A stretch of DNA of 64,000 nt. It comes from Cellulosimicrobium funkei. GTDB taxonomy: Bacteria > Actinomycetota > Actinomycetes > Actinomycetales > Cellulomonadaceae. The notes below the pieces were generated by a model. The model did no database searches, was not told the origin of the DNA, and worked only from the letters and a program-made list of their open reading frames with translations. The position numbers and the translations under genes were made by a program. This document shows, one piece after another, positions 7,490-15,992 of this stretch; within the stretch, counting starts at the first letter, position 1; each line of letters begins with the position of its first letter. Location of the stretch: positions 62,001 through 126,000 of the forward strand of contig NZ_JNBQ01000005.1 of the NCBI RefSeq assembly GCF_001019615.1, given 5' to 3'.

Positions 7490-7948
7490 ATGCGTGTCTC
7501 GGCGAAGGCTGACTATGCCGTGCGGGCGTGCGCCGAGCTCGCGGCGTCACCCCACGGCGACCCCGTGCGGGCGGAGGACCTCGCGGCGGGCCAGGGCCTG
7601 CCCGTGAGCTTCCTCGAGCGCATCCTCGGCGACCTGCGGCGGGCCGGCATCGTCGCGAGCGTCCGCGGTCGCTCCGGCGGCCACCGCCTGGCCCGCCCCG
7701 CGTCCGAGGTGACCCTGGCCGACGTCTTCCGCGCCGTCGACGGACCGCTCGTCACCGTGCGCGACGAGCGCCCTCCGAGCCTCGAGTACGAGGGCTCCGC
7801 GGCCGCGCTCCTGGAGGTCTGGGTCGCGCTCCGCGCGAGCGTCCGCGACGTGCTCGACCGCGTCACGATCGACGACGTCGTCCGTCGCGACCTCCCCGAC
7901 GACGTCCATGCCCTCGCCGCCCGCGCCGACGCCTGGGAGAACCCCTGA
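7490..7948 (+). CDS. Rrf2-family transcriptional regulator
   Basis: A 152-residue winged-helix regulator of the Rrf2 family: MRVSAKADYAVRACAELAA at the N-terminus, recognition region LPVSFLERILGDLRRAGIV and wing SVRGRSGGHRLARP. The central region has no CX5-7CX5C iron-sulfur motif; the only cysteine is Cys14. It is therefore closer to CymR-type sulfur regulators than to IscR. It lies just upstream of a TauE-type exporter gene whose 5' region holds an Rrf2-like operator. The start ATG follows a CACAAT box by 6 bases, suggesting leaderless expression. Confidence 0.9.
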   Translation: MRVSAKADYAVRACAELAASPHGDPVRAEDLAAGQGLPVSFLERILGDLRRAGIVASVRGRSGGHRLARPASEVTLADVFRAVDGPLVTVRDERPPSLEYEGSAAALLEVWVALRASVRDVLDRVTIDDVVRRDLPDDVHALAARADAWENP

Positions 7949-8058
7949 CCCGCTGAGCCCGCGGTCGGGCGGTGCGGTTCGACGTGCCGCCTCGGCCGGG
8001 ACGGCCGTGCGACCGACGAGCCCGTTAACACTGGCCCACGATGTGGGCGGCGCTTCAC

Positions 8059-8083
8059 ATACTGGACTCGTTCGGTCAACCTT
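8059..8083 (+). promoter_or_regulatory. Candidate Rrf2-type operator upstream of the TauE exporter
   Basis: The 25-base element starts ATACTGGACT and ends GGTCAACCTT. Its layout (ATA..., GACT, four-base centre, GGTC, ...CTT) resembles the degenerate dyad bound by IscR/CymR-like Rrf2 proteins. It lies 48 bases upstream of the TauE start codon. Confidence 0.45.
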
Positions 8084-8130
8084 GTCAGGACACGTCGGGG
8101 CCGCCCCGGCCACCCGAGCAAGGAGACGCG

Positions 8131-9072
8131 GTGCGGACCCTCATCCTGCTGGCCCTCGTCGGGCTCGGTGCGCAGCTCGTCGACGGCAGCCTCGGCATGG
8201 CGTACGGCGTGACGTCGACGACGCTCCTGCTCGCGATCGGGACGAACCCCGCGGCGGCGTCGGCGACGATCCACCTGGCGGAGATCGGGACGACGTTGGC
8301 GTCGGGGGCGGCGCACTGGCGGTTCGGGAACGTGGACTGGAAGGTCGTCGTGCGGATCGGCGTCCCCGGCGCGATCGGCGCGTTCGCGGGCGCGACGTTC
8401 CTGTCGAACCTGTCGACCGAGGTCGCCGCCCCGGTGATGTCGCTGCTGCTCCTGGGGCTCGGCGTGTACGTGCTGTCCCGCTTCACGTTCGTCGGGCTGC
8501 CGAAGGGGCGCCAGGGTCTGCCGCTGCGCAAGCGGTTCCTCGCTCCGCTCGGCCTCGTCGCGGGCTTCGTCGACGCCACGGGCGGCGGCGGCTGGGGCCC
8601 CGTGGGGACGCCGGCGCTGCTCGCGTCGGGGCGGATCGAGCCGCGCAAGGTCATCGGCTCGATCGACACGAGCGAGTTCCTCGTCGCGATCGCCGCGTCG
8701 CTCGGGTTCCTCGTCTCGCTGGGCTCGCAGGGCATCGACCTGCTGTGGGTGGGCGCGCTGCTGCTCGGCGGTATGGTCGCGGCGCCGATCGCGGCGTGGC
8801 TCGTGCGGCTCCTGCCGCCGCGGATCCTCGGCTCGGCGGTCGGTGGCGTCATCGTCCTCACCAACGTCCGCACCCTGCTGCGTTCCGACTGGGTCGACGC
8901 GAGCGGCGCCGTCCAGGGTGTCGTGCTCGGGCTGGTCGCCGTCGTGTGGGCCGCGGCCGTCGCGTGGTCCGTCCGGGCGCACCGCCGGGCCGTCGCGCTC
9001 GAGGCCGGGACGACGGCTGCAGGGACGCCGGCCGACTCTCCCGCGCCGCAGCCGGAGCCCGTCGCCCGCTGA
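8131..9072 (+). CDS. TauE/SafE-family sulfite/sulfonate exporter
   Basis: A 313-residue membrane protein of the TauE/SafE family with about eight helices. The first begins LILLALVGLGAQLVDGSLGMAYG, and the second half repeats the pattern at VAGFVDATGGGGWGPVGTP. Members export sulfite, sulfonates or related organic acids. The GTG at 8131 is chosen because AAGGAG lies 7 bases upstream; the longer frame from 8041 would run through the operator region. The upstream Rrf2 gene and operator suggest control by sulfur status, which is inference. Confidence 0.9.
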   Translation: MRTLILLALVGLGAQLVDGSLGMAYGVTSTTLLLAIGTNPAAASATIHLAEIGTTLASGAAHWRFGNVDWKVVVRIGVPGAIGAFAGATFLSNLSTEVAAPVMSLLLLGLGVYVLSRFTFVGLPKGRQGLPLRKRFLAPLGLVAGFVDATGGGGWGPVGTPALLASGRIEPRKVIGSIDTSEFLVAIAASLGFLVSLGSQGIDLLWVGALLLGGMVAAPIAAWLVRLLPPRILGSAVGGVIVLTNVRTLLRSDWVDASGAVQGVVLGLVAVVWAAAVAWSVRAHRRAVALEAGTTAAGTPADSPAPQPEPVAR

Positions 9073-9108
9073 CCCGACCCACGCCGAGCAGCGACGACCG
9101 CCTGCTCG

Positions 9109-9843
9109 TCAGTCGCGCGCGTAGCGGCGGACGAACGCCGCGAGGATGCGGTGCGGCTCCCGGACGTCGCCGCGGCGGACCGTCGCCTCGACGTCGCCCG
9201 CGGTCTCGGGCGCGAAGTACCCGTAGTCGCGGTAGACGCCGATGCGCGTGAGGATCCCCTCCAGGTCCAGCTCCGGGTGGAACTGCGTCGCGTAGAGGTT
9301 CTCCTTGACCCGGAACATCTGGACCGGGCACGCGTCCGACGTCGCGAGCAGCACCGCGTGCGCCGGCAGCTCCCGCACGGCCTCCTTGTGGCCGACGTAC
9401 GCCTCGAACGCGTCGGGGAGGTCGGCGAGCAGCGGGTCGGCCCGGCCCTCGGCGGTGAGCCGGATCGTCACGGGCGAGATGGGCTCGGCGTAGGTGTCGT
9501 CGAGGACCGCCCCCTCGTGCAGCCCGAGCGTCCCGACGCCGTAGCACGCGCCGAGGAACGGGACGTCGCGCTCGACGATCTCGTCGAGGAGCGGAGCGAG
9601 CTCCTGCTCGACGCGCCGCTGCACCGGGGACTTGTCCGCCTCGGGCAGCGACGAGTCGAACGGGCTGCCGCCGACGATCACCCCGGAGTACGCGTCGAGG
9701 TCGATCGCCGGCAGCGGCCCCGCCTCCATCCGGACGCGGTGCAGCGCGTCCGTGCCCAGCCCGGAGTACCGGAGCACGGCGGCGTGCTCGCCGTCCGCGG
9801 CGGGGTCCTCCGCCCGCGACGCGAGCAGCAGGAACGGCCTCAT
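9109..9843 (-). CDS. Class I glutamine amidotransferase-like protein
   Basis: A 244-residue stand-alone GATase1-fold protein. The nucleophile elbow is FLGACYGVG (Cys about 99) and the catalytic His is in ATQFHPEL (about 192), followed by a Glu-containing helix. It resembles the GuaA-type glutaminase domain but has no synthetase partner here. It could be an amidotransferase or a gamma-glutamyl hydrolase. The ATG at 9843 follows a TAGCCT box by 7 bases, and no Shine-Dalgarno sequence is seen. Confidence 0.87.
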   Translation of the reverse strand: MRPFLLLASRAEDPAADGEHAAVLRYSGLGTDALHRVRMEAGPLPAIDLDAYSGVIVGGSPFDSSLPEADKSPVQRRVEQELAPLLDEIVERDVPFLGACYGVGTLGLHEGAVLDDTYAEPISPVTIRLTAEGRADPLLADLPDAFEAYVGHKEAVRELPAHAVLLATSDACPVQMFRVKENLYATQFHPELDLEGILTRIGVYRDYGYFAPETAGDVEATVRRGDVREPHRILAAFVRRYARD

Positions 9844-10074
9844 GCGCGTCAGGCTAGGTGCGTGGGCGCGCCCACGCCCGCGGTGGGCGCAGGTCCGCGC
9901 CGGGGCCGCGCGCCCAGGTCGTCGAGCCCGCCGACCGGGGCGGCGGCGACCTCGCCCGCTCGGTGCCGACGGCGCGCGCGCCGGCGGCAGTGCGGCCGCA
10001 GGAGCCGGACGGTCACGACCGCGCGCGCCGTGAGGATCGACGCGCGGCGTCGGAGCACACCTGCGGGGACGCGC
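9844..10074. other. Intergenic region without a convincing gene
   Basis: 231 bases that hold the -10 box of the amidotransferase gene and an 18-base self-complementary stretch at 9860-9877. A 77-codon minus-strand frame is open but Arg-rich and looks like a GC-driven shadow. I see no RNA gene. Confidence 0.4.
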
Positions 10075-10650
10075 TCAGGCACGGTCGTAGGTGAGGACGG
10101 CGTTGCCGCCGTCGAACGTGGCGACGTCGGTGAGGTCGTAGGTCCTGGGCCGGAACGCGGCCGCGCCGAACGCGTTCCGCCCGGCGCCCGCGACCACGGG
10201 GTAGAGCTTGACGACGAGGCGGTCGATCTCGTCGAGGAGCGCGCCCGCGAGGACGCCGCCGCCCGCGAGGTAGATGTCGAGCGAGGAGTCCTCGGCCTTG
10301 AGCGCGCGCACGAGCGCGACCGGGTCGTCCCGCACGATCGTCACCGCCGGGTCGAGCTCGGGCTGCGACGACGAGACGACGTACTGGCGCAGGTGCGCGT
10401 ACGGGCTCGTGATCCCGAGGTCGAGCGCGGGCTCGTACGTCCGCCGACCCATGACGATCGTGTCGAACGTCCGGTTGGGCTGCTCGTCGACCCCGAGCTG
10501 GCGGCGTCCGTGCGTGGGCAGGACGTCGGGGAACGCGTCGATCATGCGCGCGCTGTAGGCGTCGGAGGACGGGTAGAAGTCGACCTCGTCGTCGGGACCG
10601 GACAGGAAGCCGTCGATGGACAGGGCCACGAAGTAGGTGAGTCGTCTCAT
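10075..10650 (-). CDS. Dihydrofolate reductase-family protein (RibD C-terminal fold)
   Basis: A 191-residue protein of the DHFR/RibD C-terminal reductase family: start MRRLTYFVALSIDGFLSGPDDE, NADPH-binding block VMGRRTYEPAL, then IYLAGGGVLAGALLDEIDRLVVKLYPVVAG. Such stand-alone proteins are probable NADPH-dependent reductases of pteridine- or pyrimidine-like substrates; the physiological substrate is unknown. It is divergent from the LysR gene and shares an intergenic operator-like palindrome, so that LysR protein may regulate it. Confidence 0.88.
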   Translation of the reverse strand: MRRLTYFVALSIDGFLSGPDDEVDFYPSSDAYSARMIDAFPDVLPTHGRRQLGVDEQPNRTFDTIVMGRRTYEPALDLGITSPYAHLRQYVVSSSQPELDPAVTIVRDDPVALVRALKAEDSSLDIYLAGGGVLAGALLDEIDRLVVKLYPVVAGAGRNAFGAAAFRPRTYDLTDVATFDGGNAVLTYDRA

Positions 10651-10704
10651 GGCTCCAGCCTCGGATTCCGCCGATACGTGATCAATGACGCATGCTGGGG
10701 CGAT

Positions 10705-10723
10705 CGTTCACCCGGTGTGAACG
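10705..10723. promoter_or_regulatory. Candidate LysR operator between the DHFR-like and LysR genes
   Basis: Palindrome CGTTCAC-N5-GTGAACG in the 103-base divergent intergenic region. It contains the T-N11-A type symmetry expected for LysR regulators. Confidence 0.5.
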
Positions 10724-10753
10724 GTGCGCGGAGACGGAGGCAGAGGTGGCTGC

Positions 10754-11644
10754 GTGGACCTGAGGGACATCGAGATCTTCCTGACGCTCGCGGACGAGCT
10801 GCACTTCGGCCGGACCGCGGAGCGGCTCCACGTCTCCCCCGCGCGCGTCAGCCAGGCGATCAGCCGGCAGGAGCGCCGTATGGGGACCACCCTCTTCGAG
10901 CGGACGAGCCGCCGCGTCGAGCTCACGCCGGTGGGCGCCCGCCTGCGTGACGACCTGCGCCAGGGGTACGAGCTCATCCAGTCGGGCATCGCCGCGGCCA
11001 GCCGTACCGGTGAGCGCCCCGCCGGGCTCCTGCGCGTCGCCGCGATGGGCATCGTCGGCCACGAGCTCCAGCCCGTGGTCGACGAGTTCACCGCCCGGCA
11101 CCCGGGGTGCTCGGTCGAGCGCCGTGAGTTCCACTTCTCGGACCCGTTCGGGTCGCTGCGCGAGGGCGTGGCCGACCTGCAGGTGACGTGGACGCCCGTG
11201 CGCGAGCCCGACGTCGTCGTGGGGCCGCGCGTGCTCACGGAAGGCCGTGTCCTCGCGGTCGCGGCGGCTCACCCGCTCGCGGGCGAGGACGGCGTCTCGG
11301 TCGAGGCCCTCGGGGACCACATCGTGCTCGACCTCGGCGCCGGCGTCCCCTCGTACTGGGAGGAGGCGATGGTGCCCCGCCGCACGCCCGCCGGGCGCCC
11401 CGTGCTGCGGGGGCCCGTCGCGCGCACGTTCCACGAGGTGCTCACCGTCGTCGCCTCGGGCGAGGCGGTCACCCCGCTCAACGCGCACGTCCGGCGGTAC
11501 TACACGCACCCAGGCGTCGTCTACGTGCCGATCGTCGACGTCCCCGACACCGAGTGGGTGCTCGTCTGGTCGCGCGACCGGGAGACGGCCGAGGTCCGTG
11601 CCTTCGCCCAGATCGCCCGCGAGCTGGGCTCGCGGGCGATCTGA
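10754..11644 (+). CDS. LysR-family transcriptional regulator
   Basis: A 296-residue LysR regulator. The N-terminal winged helix-turn-helix covers residues 1-60 (VDLRDIEIFLTLADELHFGRTAERLHVSPARVSQAISRQE), and a periplasmic-binding-like effector domain covers about 90-290. The GTG at 10754 is preferred over the upstream ATG at 10724 because it gives the standard LysR N-terminus and has a GAGG ribosome site. Divergent from the DHFR-like gene, its likely target. Confidence 0.9.
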   Translation: MDLRDIEIFLTLADELHFGRTAERLHVSPARVSQAISRQERRMGTTLFERTSRRVELTPVGARLRDDLRQGYELIQSGIAAASRTGERPAGLLRVAAMGIVGHELQPVVDEFTARHPGCSVERREFHFSDPFGSLREGVADLQVTWTPVREPDVVVGPRVLTEGRVLAVAAAHPLAGEDGVSVEALGDHIVLDLGAGVPSYWEEAMVPRRTPAGRPVLRGPVARTFHEVLTVVASGEAVTPLNAHVRRYYTHPGVVYVPIVDVPDTEWVLVWSRDRETAEVRAFAQIARELGSRAI

Positions 11645-11647
11645 GGC

Positions 11648-12454
11648 TCAGCTCCAGCGGAAGAGCTTCACCGCGAGCGGGAGGAGCACGGCGGTCCACG
11701 CGACCATCACGACGAGCTGGAGCGTGGGGACCTCCGTCTCGAACCAGCCCGCCGACATCGCCTGGGCGGCGGCCCCGAGCGGGGAGAACTGCCCGATGTC
11801 CCGCACGACGTCGGGCATGATCGGGCCCGGGGTCCACATGCCCGAGAGGAAGAGCATCGGGAAGTAGACGAGGTTCCCGATCGCCGACGCGGTGCTCCCC
11901 TTGGCCGCGACCGCCGCGACGACCATGCCGAGCGAGAGCATGGACAGGACGGTGAGCACGAAGGCCAGCACGACCGTCGGCGGGCTGACCGGCGCGGCGA
12001 GGCCGAACACGACCTGACCCACGACGAGCGCGAGCACCGCGGACACGGCGATCGCGCCGAGGTTGATGAGCAGGTGGGCGACGACGACGCCCTGCGGGCG
12101 CATCGGCGTCGTCGACAGCCGGCGGAGCAGCCCCTTCTCGCGGGCGGTCGCGAAGGTCACGGGCATCGTCGTCAGCGCGGGCGTCGCGACCGCGGCGGCG
12201 AGGACGATCGGCACGTAGGTCGCGATCGCCGTCAGCCCGTCCCAGGGCGCGCCCGCCCCCGTGATCGGCTCCCGCATGCCCGGGATCGCGAACCCGACGC
12301 CGACGAGGAGGACCGTCGGGAACACGAGCGCGAAGAACACGGCCGTGCCGTCGCGCAGGAACAGGCGGGCCTCGGTCCGCAGGAGCGTCCCGAAGCCTCG
12401 CCACCCCGCACGGGCGGTCGGGACGCGGGGCAGGGTCGTGGTCGCGGCGGTCAT
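11648..12454 (-). CDS. ABC-2 type transporter permease
   Basis: A 268-residue six-helix ABC-2 permease (LRTEARLFLRDGTAVFFALVFPTVLLVG at the start, VYFPMLFLSGMWTPG in the conserved loop). Its ATG overlaps the stop codon of the ATP-binding gene (ATGA), so the pair forms one exporter. These DrrB/NodJ-like permeases export lipids, drugs or peptides; the substrate is unknown. It is the last gene of the GntR-headed operon, three bases from the convergent LysR gene. Confidence 0.9.
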   Translation of the reverse strand: MTAATTTLPRVPTARAGWRGFGTLLRTEARLFLRDGTAVFFALVFPTVLLVGVGFAIPGMREPITGAGAPWDGLTAIATYVPIVLAAAVATPALTTMPVTFATAREKGLLRRLSTTPMRPQGVVVAHLLINLGAIAVSAVLALVVGQVVFGLAAPVSPPTVVLAFVLTVLSMLSLGMVVAAVAAKGSTASAIGNLVYFPMLFLSGMWTPGPIMPDVVRDIGQFSPLGAAAQAMSAGWFETEVPTLQLVVMVAWTAVLLPLAVKLFRWS

Positions 12455-13506
12455 CGTGCGTCTCCCTCGTGCGGGGCCGCGGAGTCCGCGGCGTGGTCGT
12501 AGGTCCGGCCGGTCACGGCGACGAACACGTCCTCGAGCGTCCGCGAGACGGTCCGGACGTCGTCGGGCACCACCTCCTGCTCGGCGAGCGCGAGCACGAC
12601 GGCGAGCAGCACCCGGCGCGTCCCGGTCACCTCGATCTCGCGCCCGTCCACCTCGACGTGCTCGACGTCGGCGAGACCGGCGAGCGTGTGCAGCGTCAGG
12701 TCGTGGTCGGCCGGGGGCACGCGCAGGCGCACCGTGCGCGACGTGTCGACCGAGTCGATGAGCTCCGCGGGCGTGCCCTGCGCGACGACGCGGCCGCCGT
12801 CGATGATGACGAGCCGGTCGCACAGGCGCTCCGCCTCCTCCATGAAGTGCGTGACGAGCAGGATCGTCACGCCCCGGTCCCGCACGCGCTCGACGAGCTC
12901 CCAGGTCGCCCGGCGGGCAGCCGGGTCGAGGCCGGTGGTCAGCTCGTCGAGGATCGCGACGCGCGGGTCGCCGACGAGCGCGAGGGCGATCGACAGGCGC
13001 TGCTTCTGCCCGCCCGAGAGCTTGCCGAACGCGACGCGCCGGTGCTCGGCGAGGTCGAGGAGGTCGAGCAGCTCCTCGACGTCCGACGGCGCCTCGTAGA
13101 ACGACGCGAAGAGCCGCAACGCCTCCTCGACCGTGATCTTCTCGTGGAGCGCGGCCTCCTGGAGCTGGACGCCGACGGCGTCGCGCACCGCGGCCGGGTC
13201 GGTCTGCGGGTCGACCCCGAGGACGCGGATCGCACCGCCGTCGGCCTCGCGCAGGCCGGCGAGGCACTCGACCGTCGTCGTCTTGCCGGCACCGTTCGGG
13301 CCGAGGATGCCGAAGATCTCGCCCGGCGCGACGGAGAGGCTCACGTCCTCGACGGCGACCTTGCGGGCGTCGGAGCCACGGGGCCCCGGGTAGGTCTTGC
13401 GCAGGTTCCGGACCTCGACGACCGGTGACGTGCCGGCCGACGAGGCGCCGGTCGGGGCGGGCGGCGCGACGGTCGCGGCGCCGGTGGGCGGTGGAGCGGT
13501 GCTCAT
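12451..13506 (-). CDS. ABC transporter ATP-binding protein
   Basis: A 351-residue ATPase of the DrrA/CcmA type: Walker A GPNGAGKTT, signature LSGGQKQRLSIALAL, Walker B VAILDELTTGLDP, H-loop VTHFMEEAE, and a C-terminal regulatory extension of about 110 residues. A 35-residue Pro/Ala/Thr-rich N-terminal tail precedes the nucleotide-binding domain. The start at 13506 has AGGAGG 6 bases upstream. It pairs with the overlapping ABC-2 permease. Confidence 0.92.
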   Translation of the reverse strand: MSTAPPPTGAATVAPPAPTGASSAGTSPVVEVRNLRKTYPGPRGSDARKVAVEDVSLSVAPGEIFGILGPNGAGKTTTVECLAGLREADGGAIRVLGVDPQTDPAAVRDAVGVQLQEAALHEKITVEEALRLFASFYEAPSDVEELLDLLDLAEHRRVAFGKLSGGQKQRLSIALALVGDPRVAILDELTTGLDPAARRATWELVERVRDRGVTILLVTHFMEEAERLCDRLVIIDGGRVVAQGTPAELIDSVDTSRTVRLRVPPADHDLTLHTLAGLADVEHVEVDGREIEVTGTRRVLLAVVLALAEQEVVPDDVRTVSRTLEDVFVAVTGRTYDHAADSAAPHEGDAR

Positions 13507-13590
13507 GGTGGCCTCCTGGAGGGTGTGCGCCACCCACGGACGGCGCGGCGCGCCGCCCGGGAGGGCTTCGGTTGGGGTGCTGCGGGCCGG

Positions 13591-14382
13591 TCAGGCGCTC
13601 GCGCTGGCGGCGAACTCGACCGGTTGGATCGCGACGCCCCGCAGGACGACGCGCAGGAGCAGGGCGGCGAGCACGACCCCGAGCGCCCCGCCGAGGACGG
13701 CGAGCGCGACGGGGGTGCCGTCGAGACCGACGACGCGCGCGAGCGCGTGGCCGAAGAACCCGGACCGCAGGAAGATCTCGCTGACCACCACGGGGACGAG
13801 CGACGCGAGCACGAGGAGCACGCCGCGCAGGAACCCGAACCCGTAGAAGCCGGCAGCGATGACCATGCCGGCGAGGTAGTAGACGACGCAGAAGAGCCCC
13901 TCGACGAGCATCGCCAGGCCCACCTGCGAGCCGTCGACGTAGAGCTGCGCGAGCTCCGGCTCCGTCGACCACCCGGAGCGCCGGAACAGCGCCCACTCGC
14001 CCCACTTCACGAGCGCCGTCGCGACGCCGAACGTCATGCCCGACACGGCCGCACCGATCCACAGCCCGTGCGTGTACGAGCGGCGCGTGCCGCCCGACGC
14101 CACGTGCACGGCGATCGTCATGAGGGGCAGGATGATCCCCATCACGAAGAGGAAGAACTTCGCCGAGCCGGCGACTCCTCCGACCGCCTCGATGCTCACG
14201 TCGTCGTTGCGCTCCATGATCCAGAGGATGAGCGCTCCGACGGCGAGCGCGATGGCCCAGAACCAGACCCCGACGTACCAGGTGCCGCCGATGAAGTACC
14301 AGGCGACGGCGTTGACGCCGCGCCGGTGGGCGGCGGACTCGAGGGCACGTCGCTCGGTGCTGCGCTGGGTCGTGGCGGTCAT
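13591..14382 (-). CDS. ABC transporter membrane subunit (YtrC/D-like)
   Basis: A 263-residue integral membrane protein with about six helices and no similarity I can name beyond ABC-2 type membrane subunits of GntR-linked transporters. It overlaps the preceding ATP-binding gene (ATGA), which makes the pairing clear. The sequence starts with a hydrophilic 25-residue segment, then VNAVAWYFIGGTWYVGVWFWAIALAVGALILW. A 3' gap of 84 bases separates it from the second ABC pair of the operon. Confidence 0.8.
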   Translation of the reverse strand: MTATTQRSTERRALESAAHRRGVNAVAWYFIGGTWYVGVWFWAIALAVGALILWIMERNDDVSIEAVGGVAGSAKFFLFVMGIILPLMTIAVHVASGGTRRSYTHGLWIGAAVSGMTFGVATALVKWGEWALFRRSGWSTEPELAQLYVDGSQVGLAMLVEGLFCVVYYLAGMVIAAGFYGFGFLRGVLLVLASLVPVVVSEIFLRSGFFGHALARVVGLDGTPVALAVLGGALGVVLAALLLRVVLRGVAIQPVEFAASASA

Positions 14383-15374
14383 CGCGTCGTCTCCGTCCCG
14401 GCCTCGGAACCCGGGCGCCCGTTGCGCGTCAGGTGGACGAACAGGTCCTGCACGGGCACCGCGCCGACCTCGAGCCCGGCCTCCACGGCGGTGGCGCGCT
14501 CGTCGTCGGTGAACGTGCCGAAGAGCGTCACCTGCGCCGTGCCGCCGAGCCGTTGCCGGGCGAGCACCTCGCGACCGGCCGCGTGCCGCTCGACCACCTC
14601 GGCCGGGCCGGTGAGGCTCACGCCCCGGGCCCGGACGTCGTCGGCGTTCTCGGCGAGCAGGACACGACCGCGGTCGATGATGACGACGTCCTCGAACACG
14701 CGCTCCACCTCGGTGATGAGGTGGCTCGACAGCAGGATCGTGCGCGGGTGCTCGGCGTAGTCCGCCACGAGCGCGTCGTAGAACGCGTAGCGGCTCGGGG
14801 CGTCCATGCCGAGGTAGACCTCGTCGAAGATCGTCAGGGGCGCGCGCGACGCGAGGCCGACGACCGCGCCGAGCGCGGACCGCTTGCCGCGCGACATCTC
14901 GGTCGGCTTCTTGCGGACGTCCACCTCGAGCTCGTCGAGCAGGCGGGCGGCGAGGTCGGCGTCCCAGTGCGGGCGCAGGTCCGCGTAGTACTCGAGCGTG
15001 TCCCGGGCCTTGTCGGTCTCCCACACGTCGCCGCTCTCGCGGACGAGCTGCGTGTGCATGGTCGCCCACACGTTCTCGAACGGGTCCTCCAGCTCGCCCG
15101 CGGGACCGACGCGCACCGTCCCGGCGGTGGGCCGGCGGAACGCCGCGAGCAGGGCGGCGAGCGTCGTCTTCCCGGCGCCGTTCCGCCCGAGGAGGCCGGT
15201 GATGACGCCGGGGCGGACGGTGAGCGTCGCGCCGTCCAGCGCGGGGACGTCGTCGCTGCGCGGGTAGCGCACGACGACGTCGCGCACCTCGGCGGCGAAG
15301 GGTTCCGGGGCCGTGGTCGCGGTTGGGGTGGACGGCTTCTGGTCGGGGGTGCGGCGGGTGGGCCGGGCGGTCAC
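14379..15374 (-). CDS. ABC transporter ATP-binding protein (YtrB-like)
   Basis: A 331-residue ATPase. Walker A is GRNGAGKTT, the signature is degenerate (EMSRGKRSALGAVVGLAS), Walker B is LTIFDEVYLGMD, and the H-loop is LLSSHLITEVE. The unusual signature and 'EVYLGMD' Walker B are typical of the YtrB group linked to GntR/YtrA regulators. A Pro/Thr-rich N-terminal segment of about 35 residues precedes the domain. The GTG at 15374 lies 5 bases after the regulator stop codon, with AGAGGTGA in the end of the regulator gene. Confidence 0.87.
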   Translation of the reverse strand: MTARPTRRTPDQKPSTPTATTAPEPFAAEVRDVVVRYPRSDDVPALDGATLTVRPGVITGLLGRNGAGKTTLAALLAAFRRPTAGTVRVGPAGELEDPFENVWATMHTQLVRESGDVWETDKARDTLEYYADLRPHWDADLAARLLDELEVDVRKKPTEMSRGKRSALGAVVGLASRAPLTIFDEVYLGMDAPSRYAFYDALVADYAEHPRTILLSSHLITEVERVFEDVVIIDRGRVLLAENADDVRARGVSLTGPAEVVERHAAGREVLARQRLGGTAQVTLFGTFTDDERATAVEAGLEVGAVPVQDLFVHLTRNGRPGSEAGTETTR

Positions 15375-15379
15375 GGGTC

Positions 15380-15793
15380 TCACCTCTGGGCGGGGTCGGT
15401 GGTCGGGCCGGTACGAGGGTCGCCGGACGAGCCGGCGGGTCGCGGCCGGCCGAGGACGTAGTCCACGATCTCGGCCGTCGGGATGTCGAGGAGGTCGGCC
15501 TGCGCGAGCGCGGGCGCGAGGACCTCGTCGAAGAACCGGGCACGGTGGTCGGCGAGGAGCTGCTGGCGCGCTCCCGGGGCGACGAACATGCCGAGCCCGC
15601 GGCGCTTGTAGAGGACGCCCTCGTCGACCAGGCCGGCGAACGCCTTGGCGGCCGTCGCCGGGTTGATGCGGAACGTCGTCGCGAACTGCGTCGTCGACAT
15701 GACCTGCTCCTCCTCCGCGAGCTCGCCCGCGAGCACCTGTGCCCGGATCATCTGCGCGATCTGGAGGTAAATGGGTTCCGGTCCGTCGAACAT
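15380..15793 (-). CDS. GntR-family (YtrA-type) transcriptional repressor
   Basis: A short GntR regulator of 137 residues: MFDGPEPIYLQIAQMIRAQVLAGEL, the winged helix (MSTTQFATTFRINPATAAKAFAGLVDEGVL) and a short C-terminal helix, the layout of the YtrA subfamily. The second ATG (15793) is preferred because GGAGAGG lies 9 bases upstream; the first ATG (15802) directly abuts that sequence. It heads a five-gene operon of two ABC transporters and presumably represses it through the palindrome 30 bases upstream. Confidence 0.92.
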   Translation of the reverse strand: MFDGPEPIYLQIAQMIRAQVLAGELAEEEQVMSTTQFATTFRINPATAAKAFAGLVDEGVLYKRRGLGMFVAPGARQQLLADHRARFFDEVLAPALAQADLLDIPTAEIVDYVLGRPRPAGSSGDPRTGPTTDPAQR

Positions 15794-15822
15794 GGGCCCC
15801 ATCCTCTCCCGCCTCGCGTGTT

Positions 15823-15854
15823 CTGTGGTTCATTACTCCACTAATGAACCACAG
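15823..15854 (-). promoter_or_regulatory. GntR operator: perfect palindrome
   Basis: CTGTGGTTCATTA (15823-15835), six-base spacer CTCCAC, then the exact complement TAATGAACCACAG (15842-15854). It stands out as an AT-rich island directly upstream of the GntR gene, where YtrA-type regulators bind. Confidence 0.8.
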
Positions 15855-15875
15855 ATGCGGACGATGCCGCAACCT

Positions 15876-15984
15876 CTTCGCAAGGTAGAGCCCTGGTACG
15901 TCGAGGGAGAGCCCTGGTCTCGCGAGGTAGAGGCCTGGTCATGCGAGGAGGCACCCTGGGAGTGACCACGGCTCTACCTCGCGG
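15876..15984 (+). repeat. 21-bp repeat cluster A (four tandem copies plus one inverted)
   Basis: Four tandem degenerate 21-base units start at about 15879, 15900, 15921 and 15942 (core CGAGGTAGAGCCCTGGT). An inverted copy follows at about 15964-15984 (ACCACGGCTCTACCTCGCG). In one plus-strand frame each unit would encode a heptad like R-E-V-E-P-W-S. The cluster ends at the ribosome site of the next gene. The same unit recurs at 17220-17307. Confidence 0.85.
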
Positions 15985-15992
15985 GAGGCGGT

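Noticed and set aside
9849-10082. 77-codon minus-strand frame between the amidotransferase and DHFR-like genes
   Set aside because: Arg/Ala-rich composition, no ribosome site and no recognisable motif; typical of GC-driven open frames.
15771-15965. 64-codon plus-strand frame containing the tandem heptad (K/E)-V-E-P-W-x
   Set aside because: The frame is created by the 21-bp repeats; cluster B is non-coding and contains the same unit in both orientations, so a gene here is unlikely, although the heptad is noted as part of the repeat finding.
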